Of a DNA stretch of 64,000 nt, positions 9,912 through 18,973 are shown piece by piece. The stretch is taken from contig NZ_JAMB01000009.1 of the NCBI RefSeq assembly GCF_000521805.1, forward strand, positions 1 to 64,000, in the 5' to 3' direction. Position numbers and translations under genes: made by a program. The notes under the pieces are model-generated. The model was not told where the DNA came from. It did not search any database and saw nothing but the letters and a program-made list of their open reading frames with translations. Source of the DNA: Marinomonas ushuaiensis DSM 15871. Its GTDB lineage: Bacteria; Pseudomonadota; Gammaproteobacteria; Pseudomonadales; Marinomonadaceae. Numbering within the stretch: position 1 is the first letter of the stretch; each line of letters opens with the position of its first letter.

Positions 9912-9940
9912 TTCTCAGTTCCTAGATTAGGAACTGAGAA
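9912..9940. repeat. Perfect 13-bp inverted repeat between sucB and lpd
   Basis: TTCTCAGTTCCTA and its exact complement are separated by only GAT, 10 nt after the sucB stop. No T tract follows on the plus strand, so it is not a typical intrinsic terminator for this operon. It could be an mRNA-stability or processing hairpin that separates sucAB from lpd. Confidence 0.7.
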
Positions 9941-10023
9941 ACTTAAAACTTGAGTGTTTGTACCAACTTTTAGGTATGAATTGATCCTGTGGCAGTGTTT
10001 AAACAAAGTGCTGCTCAGTTTGA

Positions 10024-11484
<1,461 letters not shown>

Positions 11485-11499
11485 ATAGTAATTTAGATT

Positions 11500-11523
11500 T
11501 GCCGGCTTTTTAGCCGGCATTTT
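11500..11523 (+). terminator. Intrinsic terminator after lpd
   Basis: TGCCGGC and GCCGGCA form a GC-rich 7-bp stem around TTTTTA, followed by TTTT. A second AT-rich hairpin, TTCTGTTTT/AAAACAGAA (11522-11541), follows immediately. It probably attenuates transcription between lpd and sucC. Confidence 0.75.
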
Positions 11524-11576
11524 CTGTTTTAAAAAACAGAACTTATGTCAATCATTCAGATGAGCGGAAGAATCAA

Positions 11577-12743
11577 ATGAACTTACATGAATATCAGGCT
11601 AAACAGCTTTTTGCTGAATACGGCCTGCCAGTATCTACAGGGTACGCAGTCGACACGCCGGAAGCGGCAGTTGAAGCAGCGAAAAAAATCGGTGGTGATA
11701 AGTGGGTTGTTAAAGCTCAGGTTCACGCTGGTGGTCGCGGTAAAGCAGGCGGTGTAAAACTTGTTGATTCTTATGAAGAAGTTGCAGCATTTACACAAAA
11801 CTGGATTGGTAAAAATCTAGTTACTTACCAAACTGACGAAAAAGGTCAGCCAGTTGCTAAGGTTCTTGTTGAATCTTGTACTGACATCGCTAACGAATTG
11901 TACTTAGGTGCTGTTGTTGACCGTTCAACTCGTAAAGTCGTATTCATGGCCTCTACTGAAGGCGGTGTTGAGATTGAGAAAGTAGCTGAGGAAACTCCTG
12001 AGCTAATCCACAAAGCGATCATCGATCCTTTGGTTGGCGCTCAACCTTACCAAGCTCGTGAATTAGCATTTAAATTGGGTCTTAACCCAGTTCAAATCAA
12101 ACAGTTCACTAAAGTGTTCCTTGGTTTGTCTCAAATGTTCCATGACTACGATTTCGCATTACTTGAAATCAACCCGTTGGTAATCACTGACGAAGGTAAC
12201 CTTCATTGCCTAGATGGCAAAATTGGTATCGACAGCAACGCTGTTTACCGTCAGAAAAAAATGCAAGAGTTCCACGATCCATCTCAAGAAGATGAGCGTG
12301 AAGCGCATGCAGCACAATGGGAACTTAACTATGTTGCACTAGACGGAAACGTTGGTTGCATGGTTAACGGTGCCGGCCTAGCAATGGGTACAATGGATAT
12401 CGTAAACCTACATGGCGGCAAGCCAGCTAACTTCTTAGACGTTGGTGGCGGTGCAACTAAAGAGCGTGTAGCTGAAGCATTCAAAATCATTCTTTCTGAT
12501 GACAATGTTAAAGCTGTATTAGTTAATATTTTTGGTGGAATTGTACGTTGTGACATGATCGCTGAAGGTATTATCGGTGCCGTTGAACAAGTAGGTGTTA
12601 CAGTGCCTGTTGTTGTTCGTCTTGAAGGTACAAACGCTGACCTTGGTCGTGAAGTACTTGCGAATTCTGATCTTGATATCATCGCGGCTACAAGTCTTAA
12701 AGATGCAGCTATTCAAGTTGTTAAAGCTGCGGAGGGCAAATAA
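11577..12743 (+). CDS. sucC: Succinate-CoA ligase (ADP-forming) beta subunit
   Basis: With SucD, converts succinyl-CoA, ADP and phosphate to succinate, ATP and CoA. The 388 residues start [22 protein letters not shown], the classical ATP-grasp opening. [18 protein letters not shown] binds nucleotide, [21 protein letters not shown] provides metal ligands, and [18 protein letters not shown] is the C-terminal CoA-ligase domain. The ribosome-binding site is GGAAG. The stop overlaps the sucD start in TAATG, so translation is coupled. Confidence 0.97.
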   Translation: MNLHEYQAKQLFAEYGLPVSTGYAVDTPEAAVEAAKKIGGDKWVVKAQVHAGGRGKAGGVKLVDSYEEVAAFTQNWIGKNLVTYQTDEKGQPVAKVLVESCTDIANELYLGAVVDRSTRKVVFMASTEGGVEIEKVAEETPELIHKAIIDPLVGAQPYQARELAFKLGLNPVQIKQFTKVFLGLSQMFHDYDFALLEINPLVITDEGNLHCLDGKIGIDSNAVYRQKKMQEFHDPSQEDEREAHAAQWELNYVALDGNVGCMVNGAGLAMGTMDIVNLHGGKPANFLDVGGGATKERVAEAFKIILSDDNVKAVLVNIFGGIVRCDMIAEGIIGAVEQVGVTVPVVVRLEGTNADLGREVLANSDLDIIAATSLKDAAIQVVKAAEGK

Positions 12744-13615
12744 TGTCTGTATTAATTAATAAAGATACTAAAGTTATCTGTCAGGGTTTCACTGGCGGTC
12801 AAGGTACTTTCCATTCCGAGCAAGCAATTGCATACGGTACAAAAATGGTTGGTGGTGTAACTCCAGGTAAAGGTGGTCAAACTCATCTAGGTCTACCTGT
12901 TTTCAACACAGTTAAAGAAGCCGTTGAACAAACTGGTGCGGAAGCATCTGTAATCTACGTTCCAGCGCCTTTCTGTAAGGATTCCATTCTTGAAGCAGCT
13001 AACTCTGGTATCAAACTAATTGTTTGTATCACTGAAGGCATTCCTACTTTGGATATGCTTGACTGTAAAGTGGCTTGTGATGCATTAGGTGTTCGTTTAA
13101 TCGGCCCTAACTGTCCAGGTGTGATAACTCCTGGCGAATGTAAAATTGGCATCATGCCTGGTCATATTCATATGCCAGGTAAAGTAGGTATCGTATCTCG
13201 TTCTGGTACGTTGACTTATGAAGCAGTTAAACAAACAACTGACGCTGGCTTCGGTCAATCTACTTGTGTAGGTATTGGTGGTGATCCAATTCCAGGTACT
13301 AACTTCATCGACGTATTGGAAATGTTCCAAAACGATCCACAGACTGAAGCGATTGTTATGATCGGTGAAATCGGTGGTACGGCTGAAGAAGAAGCGGCTG
13401 CTTACATCAAAGCAAACGTTACTAAGCCTGTTGTATCTTATATTGCTGGTGTTACTGCACCTGCTGGTAAGCGTATGGGTCATGCTGGCGCGATCATTTC
13501 TGGTGGTAAAGGTACAGCTGATGAAAAATTTGCTGCTCTAGAAGACGCAGGTGTTAAAACTGTTCGTTCTCTAGCAGACATCGGTGCTGGTCTTAAAGAA
13601 ATTACTGGCTGGTAA
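12743..13615 (+). CDS. sucD: Succinate-CoA ligase alpha subunit
   Basis: CoA-binding and phosphohistidine subunit of succinyl-CoA synthetase (290 residues). [31 protein letters not shown] is the Rossmann CoA-binding segment. [20 protein letters not shown] and [13 protein letters not shown] are family blocks, and [17 protein letters not shown] contains the phosphorylated His near residue 247. It is the last gene of the TCA run and ends 42 nt before a strong terminator. Confidence 0.97.
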   Translation: MSVLINKDTKVICQGFTGGQGTFHSEQAIAYGTKMVGGVTPGKGGQTHLGLPVFNTVKEAVEQTGAEASVIYVPAPFCKDSILEAANSGIKLIVCITEGIPTLDMLDCKVACDALGVRLIGPNCPGVITPGECKIGIMPGHIHMPGKVGIVSRSGTLTYEAVKQTTDAGFGQSTCVGIGGDPIPGTNFIDVLEMFQNDPQTEAIVMIGEIGGTAEEEAAAYIKANVTKPVVSYIAGVTAPAGKRMGHAGAIISGGKGTADEKFAALEDAGVKTVRSLADIGAGLKEITGW

Positions 13616-13656
13616 GCAAGTATTTCTTAGTGCTCTTTAATGCACGATAGACGATA

Positions 13657-13686
13657 AAATCCCTGTCTCGGCAGGGATTTTTTTTT
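13657..13686 (+). terminator. Intrinsic terminator after sucD
   Basis: AAATCCCTG and CAGGGATTT (9 bp) flank TCTCGG, with a run of nine T extending from the right arm. Textbook rho-independent end for sucCD. Confidence 0.9.
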
Positions 13687-13716
13687 GCATGTAAATCAAG
13701 TTTATAGAGATCAAAT

Positions 13717-13920
13717 ATGAATTGTCCATTTTGCTATACAGATAACCTCTGCGCTTTTAATGAAGAGCAGTCTTGTTGGTGTTTTACAATGGCGGTTCCG
13801 GATGGCATGCTTGAACTTGTGTCTAGTCAGCAAAAAGATAAAGTCTGTATTTGTCGATCTTGTATTGAACTTTATTACAAAGATCCAAAAGCATTTTTCA
13901 GCGTCCATAGTTCAGTCTAG
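13717..13920 (+). CDS. Cysteine-rich CWC family mini-protein
   Basis: A 67-residue protein with the pattern CPFC-x(5)-C-x(6)-CWC followed by CICRSCIELYYKDP. This matches the small CWC family, in which paired cysteines probably bind zinc. The molecular role of the family is unknown to me. The gene sits alone between the sucD terminator and lhgO, 31 nt before the latter, so the two may be co-transcribed. An overlapping frame at 13760-13951 lacks these motifs and is a shadow. Confidence 0.75.
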   Translation: MNCPFCYTDNLCAFNEEQSCWCFTMAVPDGMLELVSSQQKDKVCICRSCIELYYKDPKAFFSVHSSV

Positions 13921-13951
13921 GCGTATTCTTATTTTAGAAAGGAAACAATAA

Positions 13952-15175
13952 GTGGATAACGTATTAAACAACTCGAAATATGACATTGCCGTTATTGGTG
14001 CTGGTATTGTTGGTTTATCAACCGCTTGGCAATTGCTTCAACGTTATCCTGAATACAAAATTGTACTGGTTGAAAAAGAAGCAGAAGTTGGTTTGCATCA
14101 AACAGGTCATAACTCAGGTGTTATTCATGCGGGTGTCTATTATGCACCGGGCAGTCTTAAAGCCGACTTTTGTCAAAGAGGAGCCATTGCAACCAAAGCG
14201 TTTTGCCGAGAGTACGATATTGATTTTGATGAATGTGGCAAGTTGTTGGTGGCAACAAATGATACAGAACATGAGCGTATGAATGCTTTATACGAACGTT
14301 GCCAAGAGAATAATTTAGAAGTACATAAACTGGATCAAGTTCAATTAAAAGAAAGAGAACCAAATGTAAAAGGTCTAGCGGCTTTATTTGTTCCTTCTAC
14401 AGGCATCGTTAACTATCGTAAAATTTGCCAAAAGCTGGCTGAAATTTTTGTTCAAAAGGGTGGTGAGCTACGTTTAAACAGCCCCGTTAAAGATTTAGAT
14501 GAAAGTCATGAACGTGTCGCAATAACTTTAAGCGATGATGTTATTCATGCTTCTTATTTGGTAAGTTGCTCTGGTTTAATGGCTGATAGATTAACTAAGA
14601 TGTTGGATATTCCAACGGACTTCCAGATTATTCCTTTTCGAGGCGAATATTATCAATTGCCAGCCAAACATAACCAAATAGTGAACCATCTTATTTATCC
14701 AATTCCAGATCCTGACTTACCTTTTTTAGGTGTACATCTTACTCGCATGATCGATGGTTCCGTTACAGTTGGCCCTAATGCTGTTCAGGGTTGGAAGCGT
14801 GAAGGCTATGGTCGAATTAATATTAGCCCACGTGACATATTCGAAATGGTGCGCTTTTCAGGGTTTTGGAAGTTACTTAAAAACCACTGGCGAACAGGTT
14901 TAATAGAAACAAAAAATTCTTGGTATAAACCAGGTTATCTGACTCAAGTTAGAAAGTATTGCGACCAAATTAATTTAGATGATTTGCAAGCTTATCCTGC
15001 TGGAATTAGAGCTCAAGCGGTACTAAGTGATGGAAGTTTAGTGCATGATTTCTTGTTTGCGCAAAGTCAGCGTACATTGCATGTGTGTAATGCGCCATCA
15101 CCAGCAGCGACCAGTGCTTTTCCTATTGGTGAGCATATTGTACAAAAGCTAGAGCAGCAAATAGCCCCTAAATAA
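13952..15175 (+). CDS. lhgO: L-2-hydroxyglutarate oxidase
   Basis: FAD-dependent oxidation of L-2-hydroxyglutarate to 2-oxoglutarate, passing electrons to the membrane quinone pool in E. coli LhgO (formerly YgaF). The 407 residues show the FAD fold DIAVIGAGIVGLSTAWQLLQRYP, VEKEAEVGLHQTGHNSGVIHAGVYY (family signature with His residues near the flavin) and YPAGIRAQAV near the C terminus. The start is GTG after AAGGA. Its position next to the 2-oxoglutarate dehydrogenase operon fits a metabolite-repair role that returns an overflow product to the TCA cycle. Confidence 0.92.
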   Translation: MDNVLNNSKYDIAVIGAGIVGLSTAWQLLQRYPEYKIVLVEKEAEVGLHQTGHNSGVIHAGVYYAPGSLKADFCQRGAIATKAFCREYDIDFDECGKLLVATNDTEHERMNALYERCQENNLEVHKLDQVQLKEREPNVKGLAALFVPSTGIVNYRKICQKLAEIFVQKGGELRLNSPVKDLDESHERVAITLSDDVIHASYLVSCSGLMADRLTKMLDIPTDFQIIPFRGEYYQLPAKHNQIVNHLIYPIPDPDLPFLGVHLTRMIDGSVTVGPNAVQGWKREGYGRINISPRDIFEMVRFSGFWKLLKNHWRTGLIETKNSWYKPGYLTQVRKYCDQINLDDLQAYPAGIRAQAVLSDGSLVHDFLFAQSQRTLHVCNAPSPAATSAFPIGEHIVQKLEQQIAPK

Positions 15176-15201
15176 TATATAAAATAGTTTACTGGAAAAG
15201 A

Positions 15202-15228
15202 AAAAGGAGCTGTTTTCAGGCTCCTTTT
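15202..15228 (+). terminator. Intrinsic terminator after lhgO
   Basis: AAAAGGAGC and GCTCCTTTT form a 9-bp stem around TGTTTTCAG. The T run is within the right arm. It lies 27 nt after the lhgO stop. Confidence 0.8.
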
Positions 15229-15611
15229 GGTTACTTTTGAAAAACTAACACTTTCTGTATTTAAAGGGGATTAAATTTTAGAAAGTGTCGTTTGCACTTG
15301 CCATGAAGTTACGGCCTACATAAAAAGTAAAAGGAGAACCGCTGCTATCAATATTATTTGAGATTTCGTGATTACTGATACATGCTCCTGTAATGGTAAT
15401 GATTGCTAAGTCAATTATTGGGTGAAAAGTTAACTTTCACCATGATTTAAAATTGTCTGCTGTAACTAGCATCCAATGCAAAAAAAATTTTCTTAACGCT
15501 CTTTTTGATCTGTTGAAATTATGTAAAAACCGTCATTGCTCACCGCAGAGCTCAGAATAAAGGCGTATTCATAACCCACGGCACGTTCGAAAAGGTTTTG
15601 CGTTGTCATTA
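15229..15611. other. Intergenic gap between lhgO and the AraC-type gene
   Basis: Apart from the possible minus-strand remnant (15278-15436), this 383-bp stretch contains a dyad GGTGAAAAGTTAACTTTCACC at 15421-15441 centred on GTTAAC, which could be an operator. It also contains complementary ACTTTCT / AGAAAGT segments around 15249-15287. No promoter was assigned with confidence. Confidence 0.35.
15278..15436 (-). pseudogene. Possible 52-residue gene remnant, antisense in the intergenic gap
   Basis: The minus strand is open for 52 codons and ends in a TAA at 15278-15280. The translation has a hydrophobic stretch followed by a polar segment GSPFTFYVGRNFMASANDTF, which looks protein-like, but no start codon lies in a useful place. 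A stop precedes it directly, and an ATG-GTG-AAA start in another frame could join it only through a frameshift. It may be the decayed 3' end of a secreted or outer-membrane protein gene, or chance. No family recognised. Confidence 0.2.
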
Positions 15612-15986
15612 ATGTCGAATTGGCTCGATGCGACAGAGAATAAAGAGGTCGACAACATAAAGCCTGAAAGCCGTCGTGTTTATCAGTTCAGAGATCTAAT
15701 GGCGAGTGATGAAGTGCTTACTATGAGTTTAAGTGGCATTAGTAACCAACTTGGAATGAGTTCAGCAACCTTACAGCGTAACGCCCATGAGCACTTGAAT
15801 ATGAGTGTTACTCAGTTCTTGAGAATACGTCGTTTAGAGCTTGCTAAAAAAGCACTTTATCAAGATGGTGTTTCTATTATCGATGCTGCTTTATTGGCTG
15901 GGTATAACCATTCAAGTAATTTCACAACCGCGTTTAAACGTCAGTTTGGTGTATCGCCAACAGAAGCCTATCGCCTCTCTATGTAA
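15612..15986 (+). CDS. Stand-alone AraC-type DNA-binding protein
   Basis: 124 residues, essentially only the AraC/XylS double helix-turn-helix. LSGISNQLGMSSATLQRNAHEHLNMSVTQFLRIRRLELAKKAL is the first half and VSIIDAALLAGYNHSSNFTTAFKRQFGVSPTEAYR carries the C-terminal signature. Typical AraC regulators are 250-330 residues with an N-terminal effector domain that is absent here. An in-frame stop at 15558-15560 excludes a longer N terminus without a frameshift. Either a short MarA/SoxS-like regulator or the surviving half of a truncated one. The target is unknown. Confidence 0.75.
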   Translation: MSNWLDATENKEVDNIKPESRRVYQFRDLMASDEVLTMSLSGISNQLGMSSATLQRNAHEHLNMSVTQFLRIRRLELAKKALYQDGVSIIDAALLAGYNHSSNFTTAFKRQFGVSPTEAYRLSM

Positions 15987-16097
15987 GGTGAAAGCTATCA
16001 AAGATGAAAGCTTTGCGTAAATACAATGGCTATGTTTGTACTCCATAGAGGTTTCACTATAGAGTGTTCTTGTCATCATTATTGATAAGGTAAAGTT

Positions 16098-16562
16098 ATG
16101 ATAATTTCTAAAGCATTAAGTGCTAATCGAATGAGTAAAACTGTCGTCGCAGTGCTATTGGTTACTCAATTAACAGCATGTGGGACAATTCTTTATCCTG
16201 AACGAAGAGGCCAAACAAACGGCCAAATTGATGTCGGTGTTGTGGCTTTAAATGCAATCGGCTTGTTGTTTTTCGTTGTTCCTGGTGTTGTTGCTTTTGG
16301 TGTGGATTTTATTACAGGGGCTATTTATTTGCCCGGCGGTGGTATCGCTACTTTAACAGCTGATGAAATTGATAATATTAAAGCTACGCCTGATTCTATC
16401 GATGTAGAAAAATTCAAAAAAGTGATGGCTCAGCGTGATGATATCCAATTACCGGAAAGTGTTTATACAGATCAGCTTATTACTCAAAACATGTCATCTC
16501 AACAAGCATTGCAAACAGCGATGAATTTATCTTCAGAAAATATCTCTTACGCTCTGCGTTAA
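16098..16562 (+). CDS. Conserved lipoprotein of unknown function
   Basis: 154 residues with an N-terminal hydrophobic segment and lipobox LTAC (Cys near residue 28), so it is probably an outer- or inner-membrane lipoprotein. After CGTILYPERRGQ comes IDVGVVALNAIGLLFFVVPGVVAFGVDFITGAIYLPGG, a long hydrophobic motif of a widespread gammaproteobacterial lipoprotein family. I know no experimental function for it. The C-terminal half is polar. Monocistronic by spacing; a long hairpin lies 60 nt downstream. Confidence 0.7.
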   Translation: MIISKALSANRMSKTVVAVLLVTQLTACGTILYPERRGQTNGQIDVGVVALNAIGLLFFVVPGVVAFGVDFITGAIYLPGGGIATLTADEIDNIKATPDSIDVEKFKKVMAQRDDIQLPESVYTDQLITQNMSSQQALQTAMNLSSENISYALR

Positions 16563-16621
16563 ATAATATTTATTCCAAAAAAAAATGGTATCTATAGATA
16601 AAATTTAAATAAGAACTTGTT

Positions 16622-16681
16622 GATTAGAAAGGTCGTGATAAATTTCACAATAATGTGAATTTTTGTACGACTTTTCTAATC
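16622..16681. repeat. 60-nt long imperfect hairpin
   Basis: Outer arms GATTAGAAAGGTCGT and ACGACTTTTCTAATC pair over 15 positions with one G-T wobble. Inside them AAATTTCACA and TGTGAATTTT pair again with one bulge around ATAA. The element is far longer than a terminator stem and lacks a terminal T tract. It could be a mobile-repeat remnant or a processed mRNA 3' end. Confidence 0.6.
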
Positions 16682-16709
16682 TGTCTAGATAACCTTTTAA
16701 TCCTTTCTG

Positions 16710-16738
16710 TATAATAGTATGAGTATTTAATTAATACT
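16710..16738 (+). promoter_or_regulatory. Predicted promoter and operator of the sugar-isomerase-like gene
   Basis: A perfect TATAAT lies at 16710-16715 (the -35 is poor). Starting 7 nt after it is the inverted repeat AGTATT-TAATT-AATACT (16722-16738), placed across the expected transcription start. This is a good repressor position. It does not resemble the TGGT-NN-ACCA sites near uxuB, so a different regulator may act here. Confidence 0.4.
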
Positions 16739-16825
16739 TAATATTGTTCATTAGCCTGAATAAACCACATGATTTTTACTGCTAATATATTTCAATATTA
16801 ATCACATTTAAAAAATGGAATGATT

Positions 16826-17908
16826 ATGAATTATAAAAATAAACTCGTTCGTTTTACTCCAAATCGTGTATGGCGTACCTATACTGGTGGAAAAATTCTG
16901 GATCAAATGGAGCAAAAAACCATACCAGAAGATACTCATTTTCCTGAAGACTGGATTGGCTCAACTACTCAAGCTGTTAATCCAGACCGAGAGCATATTT
17001 TTGAAGGCGTTTCTCACGCGACAGTAGGTGATGAGACTATTCGTTTTGATGAACTAATTGCTGCCGATCCTAGTTATTTCTTGGGTGAAGAACATACAAA
17101 AGCATTTCATTCGAATCCAATGTTGTTAGTGAAGTTTCTAGATTCTTCGGTTCGTTTACATTTCCAAGCGCATCCAACTGCAGAGTTTGCCCGCGAGCAT
17201 CTCAATAGTGATCACGGTAAAGCGGAAGGTTATTACATTCTTGATGTTCGCGAAGGCATTGACCCTTACGTTTACGTTGGTTTCCAATATCCGCCATCAC
17301 GTGATGACTTTAAGAAAATGATTGAAGCTCAAGATATTGATGCAATGGAAGCCTGTTTTGAAAAAGTGCCTGTTAAGCCTGGGGATTGTTTATACATTCC
17401 TGGAGGTTCACCTCATGCAATTGGCGAAGGTATTTTGATGGTTGAAATCATGGAGCCTTCTGATTGGGCGGTGCGTTTTGAGTTTTCAAAAGCAGGATAC
17501 ACCATGCCGGAAGAGGCTCGATTCATGAAGCGTGACCTTGAATTCTGTATGGATGTTTTTGATTTTACTCAATTATCTGTTGAGCAAGCTATAGATAAGT
17601 TTTATCAGTATCCCAAGGTAGGTCGTCACTATTCAGATAGTTCGTTTCAAGAAAGCTTAATCGACGAAAATGTCACAGACAAATTCCGAGTGAAAAAATC
17701 GACCATTACTGGAACAGTAGAAAAAGCCGAGAAAGACTTCTACATAGGTATCGTCGTAACGGGTGAATGCAGTATAAAAATTGGTGATGAAACCACACAG
17801 CTTAAAAAGCTTGATCGATTCTTTTGCCCCGCTGGCGTTGATTTCGTAACGATCGATACGGAATCTGGAGTAGAAATTCTTGAGTGTTATCCACCTGCTG
17901 TTAAATAA
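16826..17908 (+). CDS. Mannose-6-phosphate isomerase-like cupin (type I family)
   Basis: Zinc cupin related to class I phosphomannose isomerases, 360 residues. The metal ligands can be placed: Gln and His in RLHFQAHP, Glu in GKAEGYYIL and His in GGSPHAIGEGILMVEI. Type I enzymes interconvert mannose-6-phosphate and fructose-6-phosphate. Here the gene stands in a sugar-acid locus with TRAP transport and UxuAB, so it may act on a different aldose/ketose or uronate. ATG 16826 is preferred to 16820 because GGA at 16816-16818 is better spaced. It is followed after 56 nt by a beta-hydroxyacid dehydrogenase. The family is sure; the substrate is not. Confidence 0.8.
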   Translation: MNYKNKLVRFTPNRVWRTYTGGKILDQMEQKTIPEDTHFPEDWIGSTTQAVNPDREHIFEGVSHATVGDETIRFDELIAADPSYFLGEEHTKAFHSNPMLLVKFLDSSVRLHFQAHPTAEFAREHLNSDHGKAEGYYILDVREGIDPYVYVGFQYPPSRDDFKKMIEAQDIDAMEACFEKVPVKPGDCLYIPGGSPHAIGEGILMVEIMEPSDWAVRFEFSKAGYTMPEEARFMKRDLEFCMDVFDFTQLSVEQAIDKFYQYPKVGRHYSDSSFQESLIDENVTDKFRVKKSTITGTVEKAEKDFYIGIVVTGECSIKIGDETTQLKKLDRFFCPAGVDFVTIDTESGVEILECYPPAVK

Positions 17909-17964
17909 CATAGCTCTTAAAGAGGCTTAGTTTTTACAGCGTCATTATTTATTGAGAGGATAGA

Positions 17965-18852
17965 ATGACAAAATTAAAAATTGGATTTATTGGTCTTGGA
18001 TTGATGGGCGCAGCTATGGTTCAGCGTTTACAATCTAAGGGATATTCATTGACAGTTATGGGGAATGTATCTCGCCCTAGAATTGATGCGGCTGTAGCGG
18101 CTGGCGCAGTAGAAGCTTCAACAGCACGCGCTGTAGCAGAAGCCAGTGATATCGTAATGTTGTGTATGGATACTTCTGCTTCAGTCGAAGGTCGTATGCG
18201 TGGTGAAGACGGTGTGATCAGTGGCTTAAAACCAGGTACGGTTGTGATTGATTTTGGTACATCATTACCTGCTTCGACCATTGCATTGGGTGAAGAAGTC
18301 GCCGCAGCAGGTGGTGCTTATCTTGATGGGCCGTTAGGTAGAACGCCAGCACATGCGGTCGATGGGTTGCTTAATATTATGTGTTCAGGGGATGAAACCG
18401 CTTTTGAAAAAATTCGTCCAGTATTGGAAGATTTAGGTGAAAACGTTTTCCATCTAGGCAAGCTAGGATCGGGCAATACAATCAAACTGATTAATAATTT
18501 CTTTGGTATGACGACAGCGAGTGCAATGGCGGAAGCTTTTGCCATGGCTGACCAGGCCGGTGTTTCTCGCGAAAGTTTATATGACGTCATGTCTGCTGGC
18601 CCTTTGCGATCAGCCATGATGGATTTTGTGAAAGCTTATGGTGTTGATGGCGATGCGAGTCAACTTGGTTTCTCCATTCGTAACGCTTCAAAAGATGTGG
18701 GTTACTATCGTCAGATGTCGACAGACTTAGGCGCAAAATCTATCATGTCGACTTGTACAAATGACGCTTTCACTAAGGCGGTAGATCAAGGCCGTGGCGA
18801 TAAGATGGTTTCAGAAATGGTTGATTTTTTCTCTGATAATTTAAAGAAATAA
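17965..18852 (+). CDS. NAD(P)-dependent beta-hydroxyacid dehydrogenase
   Basis: 295-residue member of the 3-hydroxyisobutyrate / tartronate-semialdehyde reductase family. KIGFIGLGLMGAAMVQRLQSKG is the NAD fold. The substrate-binding block reads DGPLGRTPAHAVDGLLNIMCSGD and the catalytic-Lys block GSGNTIKLINNFF. The -GRT- form resembles E. coli YihU (sulfolactaldehyde reductase) more than the usual DAPVSGG. DEH reductases of alginate degraders also belong to this family. The exact substrate is open: tartronate semialdehyde, sulfolactaldehyde, or a keto-uronate. Ribosome-binding site GAGAGGATAG. Confidence 0.75.
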   Translation: MTKLKIGFIGLGLMGAAMVQRLQSKGYSLTVMGNVSRPRIDAAVAAGAVEASTARAVAEASDIVMLCMDTSASVEGRMRGEDGVISGLKPGTVVIDFGTSLPASTIALGEEVAAAGGAYLDGPLGRTPAHAVDGLLNIMCSGDETAFEKIRPVLEDLGENVFHLGKLGSGNTIKLINNFFGMTTASAMAEAFAMADQAGVSRESLYDVMSAGPLRSAMMDFVKAYGVDGDASQLGFSIRNASKDVGYYRQMSTDLGAKSIMSTCTNDAFTKAVDQGRGDKMVSEMVDFFSDNLKK

Positions 18853-18891
18853 AACACTTATTTTTTAATAACAGTTTTTAATGAGAGTTAA

Positions 18892-18929
18892 AAAAAAGGG
18901 AGAGATGAATAATCATCTCTCCCTTTTTT
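18892..18929. terminator. Bidirectional terminator between dehydrogenase and TRAP operon
   Basis: GGGAGAGATGA and TCATCTCTCCC (perfect 11 bp) flank ATAA. Seven A precede and six T follow, so it can terminate both the plus-strand dehydrogenase and the minus-strand dctM. Confidence 0.92.
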
Positions 18930-18973
18930 GTATTATTTTTGATATCGGTTTTCTATAGATTATTCAATTCAAT

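Noticed and set aside
13097..13483. 128-codon minus-strand frame inside sucD
   Set aside because: Shadow of sucD; the residue mix reflects reverse-complemented Gly/Val/Ile codons.
16622..16681. Integron attC or dif-like site
   Set aside because: Size and symmetry are suggestive, but core GTTRRRY/RYYYAAC boxes and the dif consensus are absent, and no integrase is nearby.
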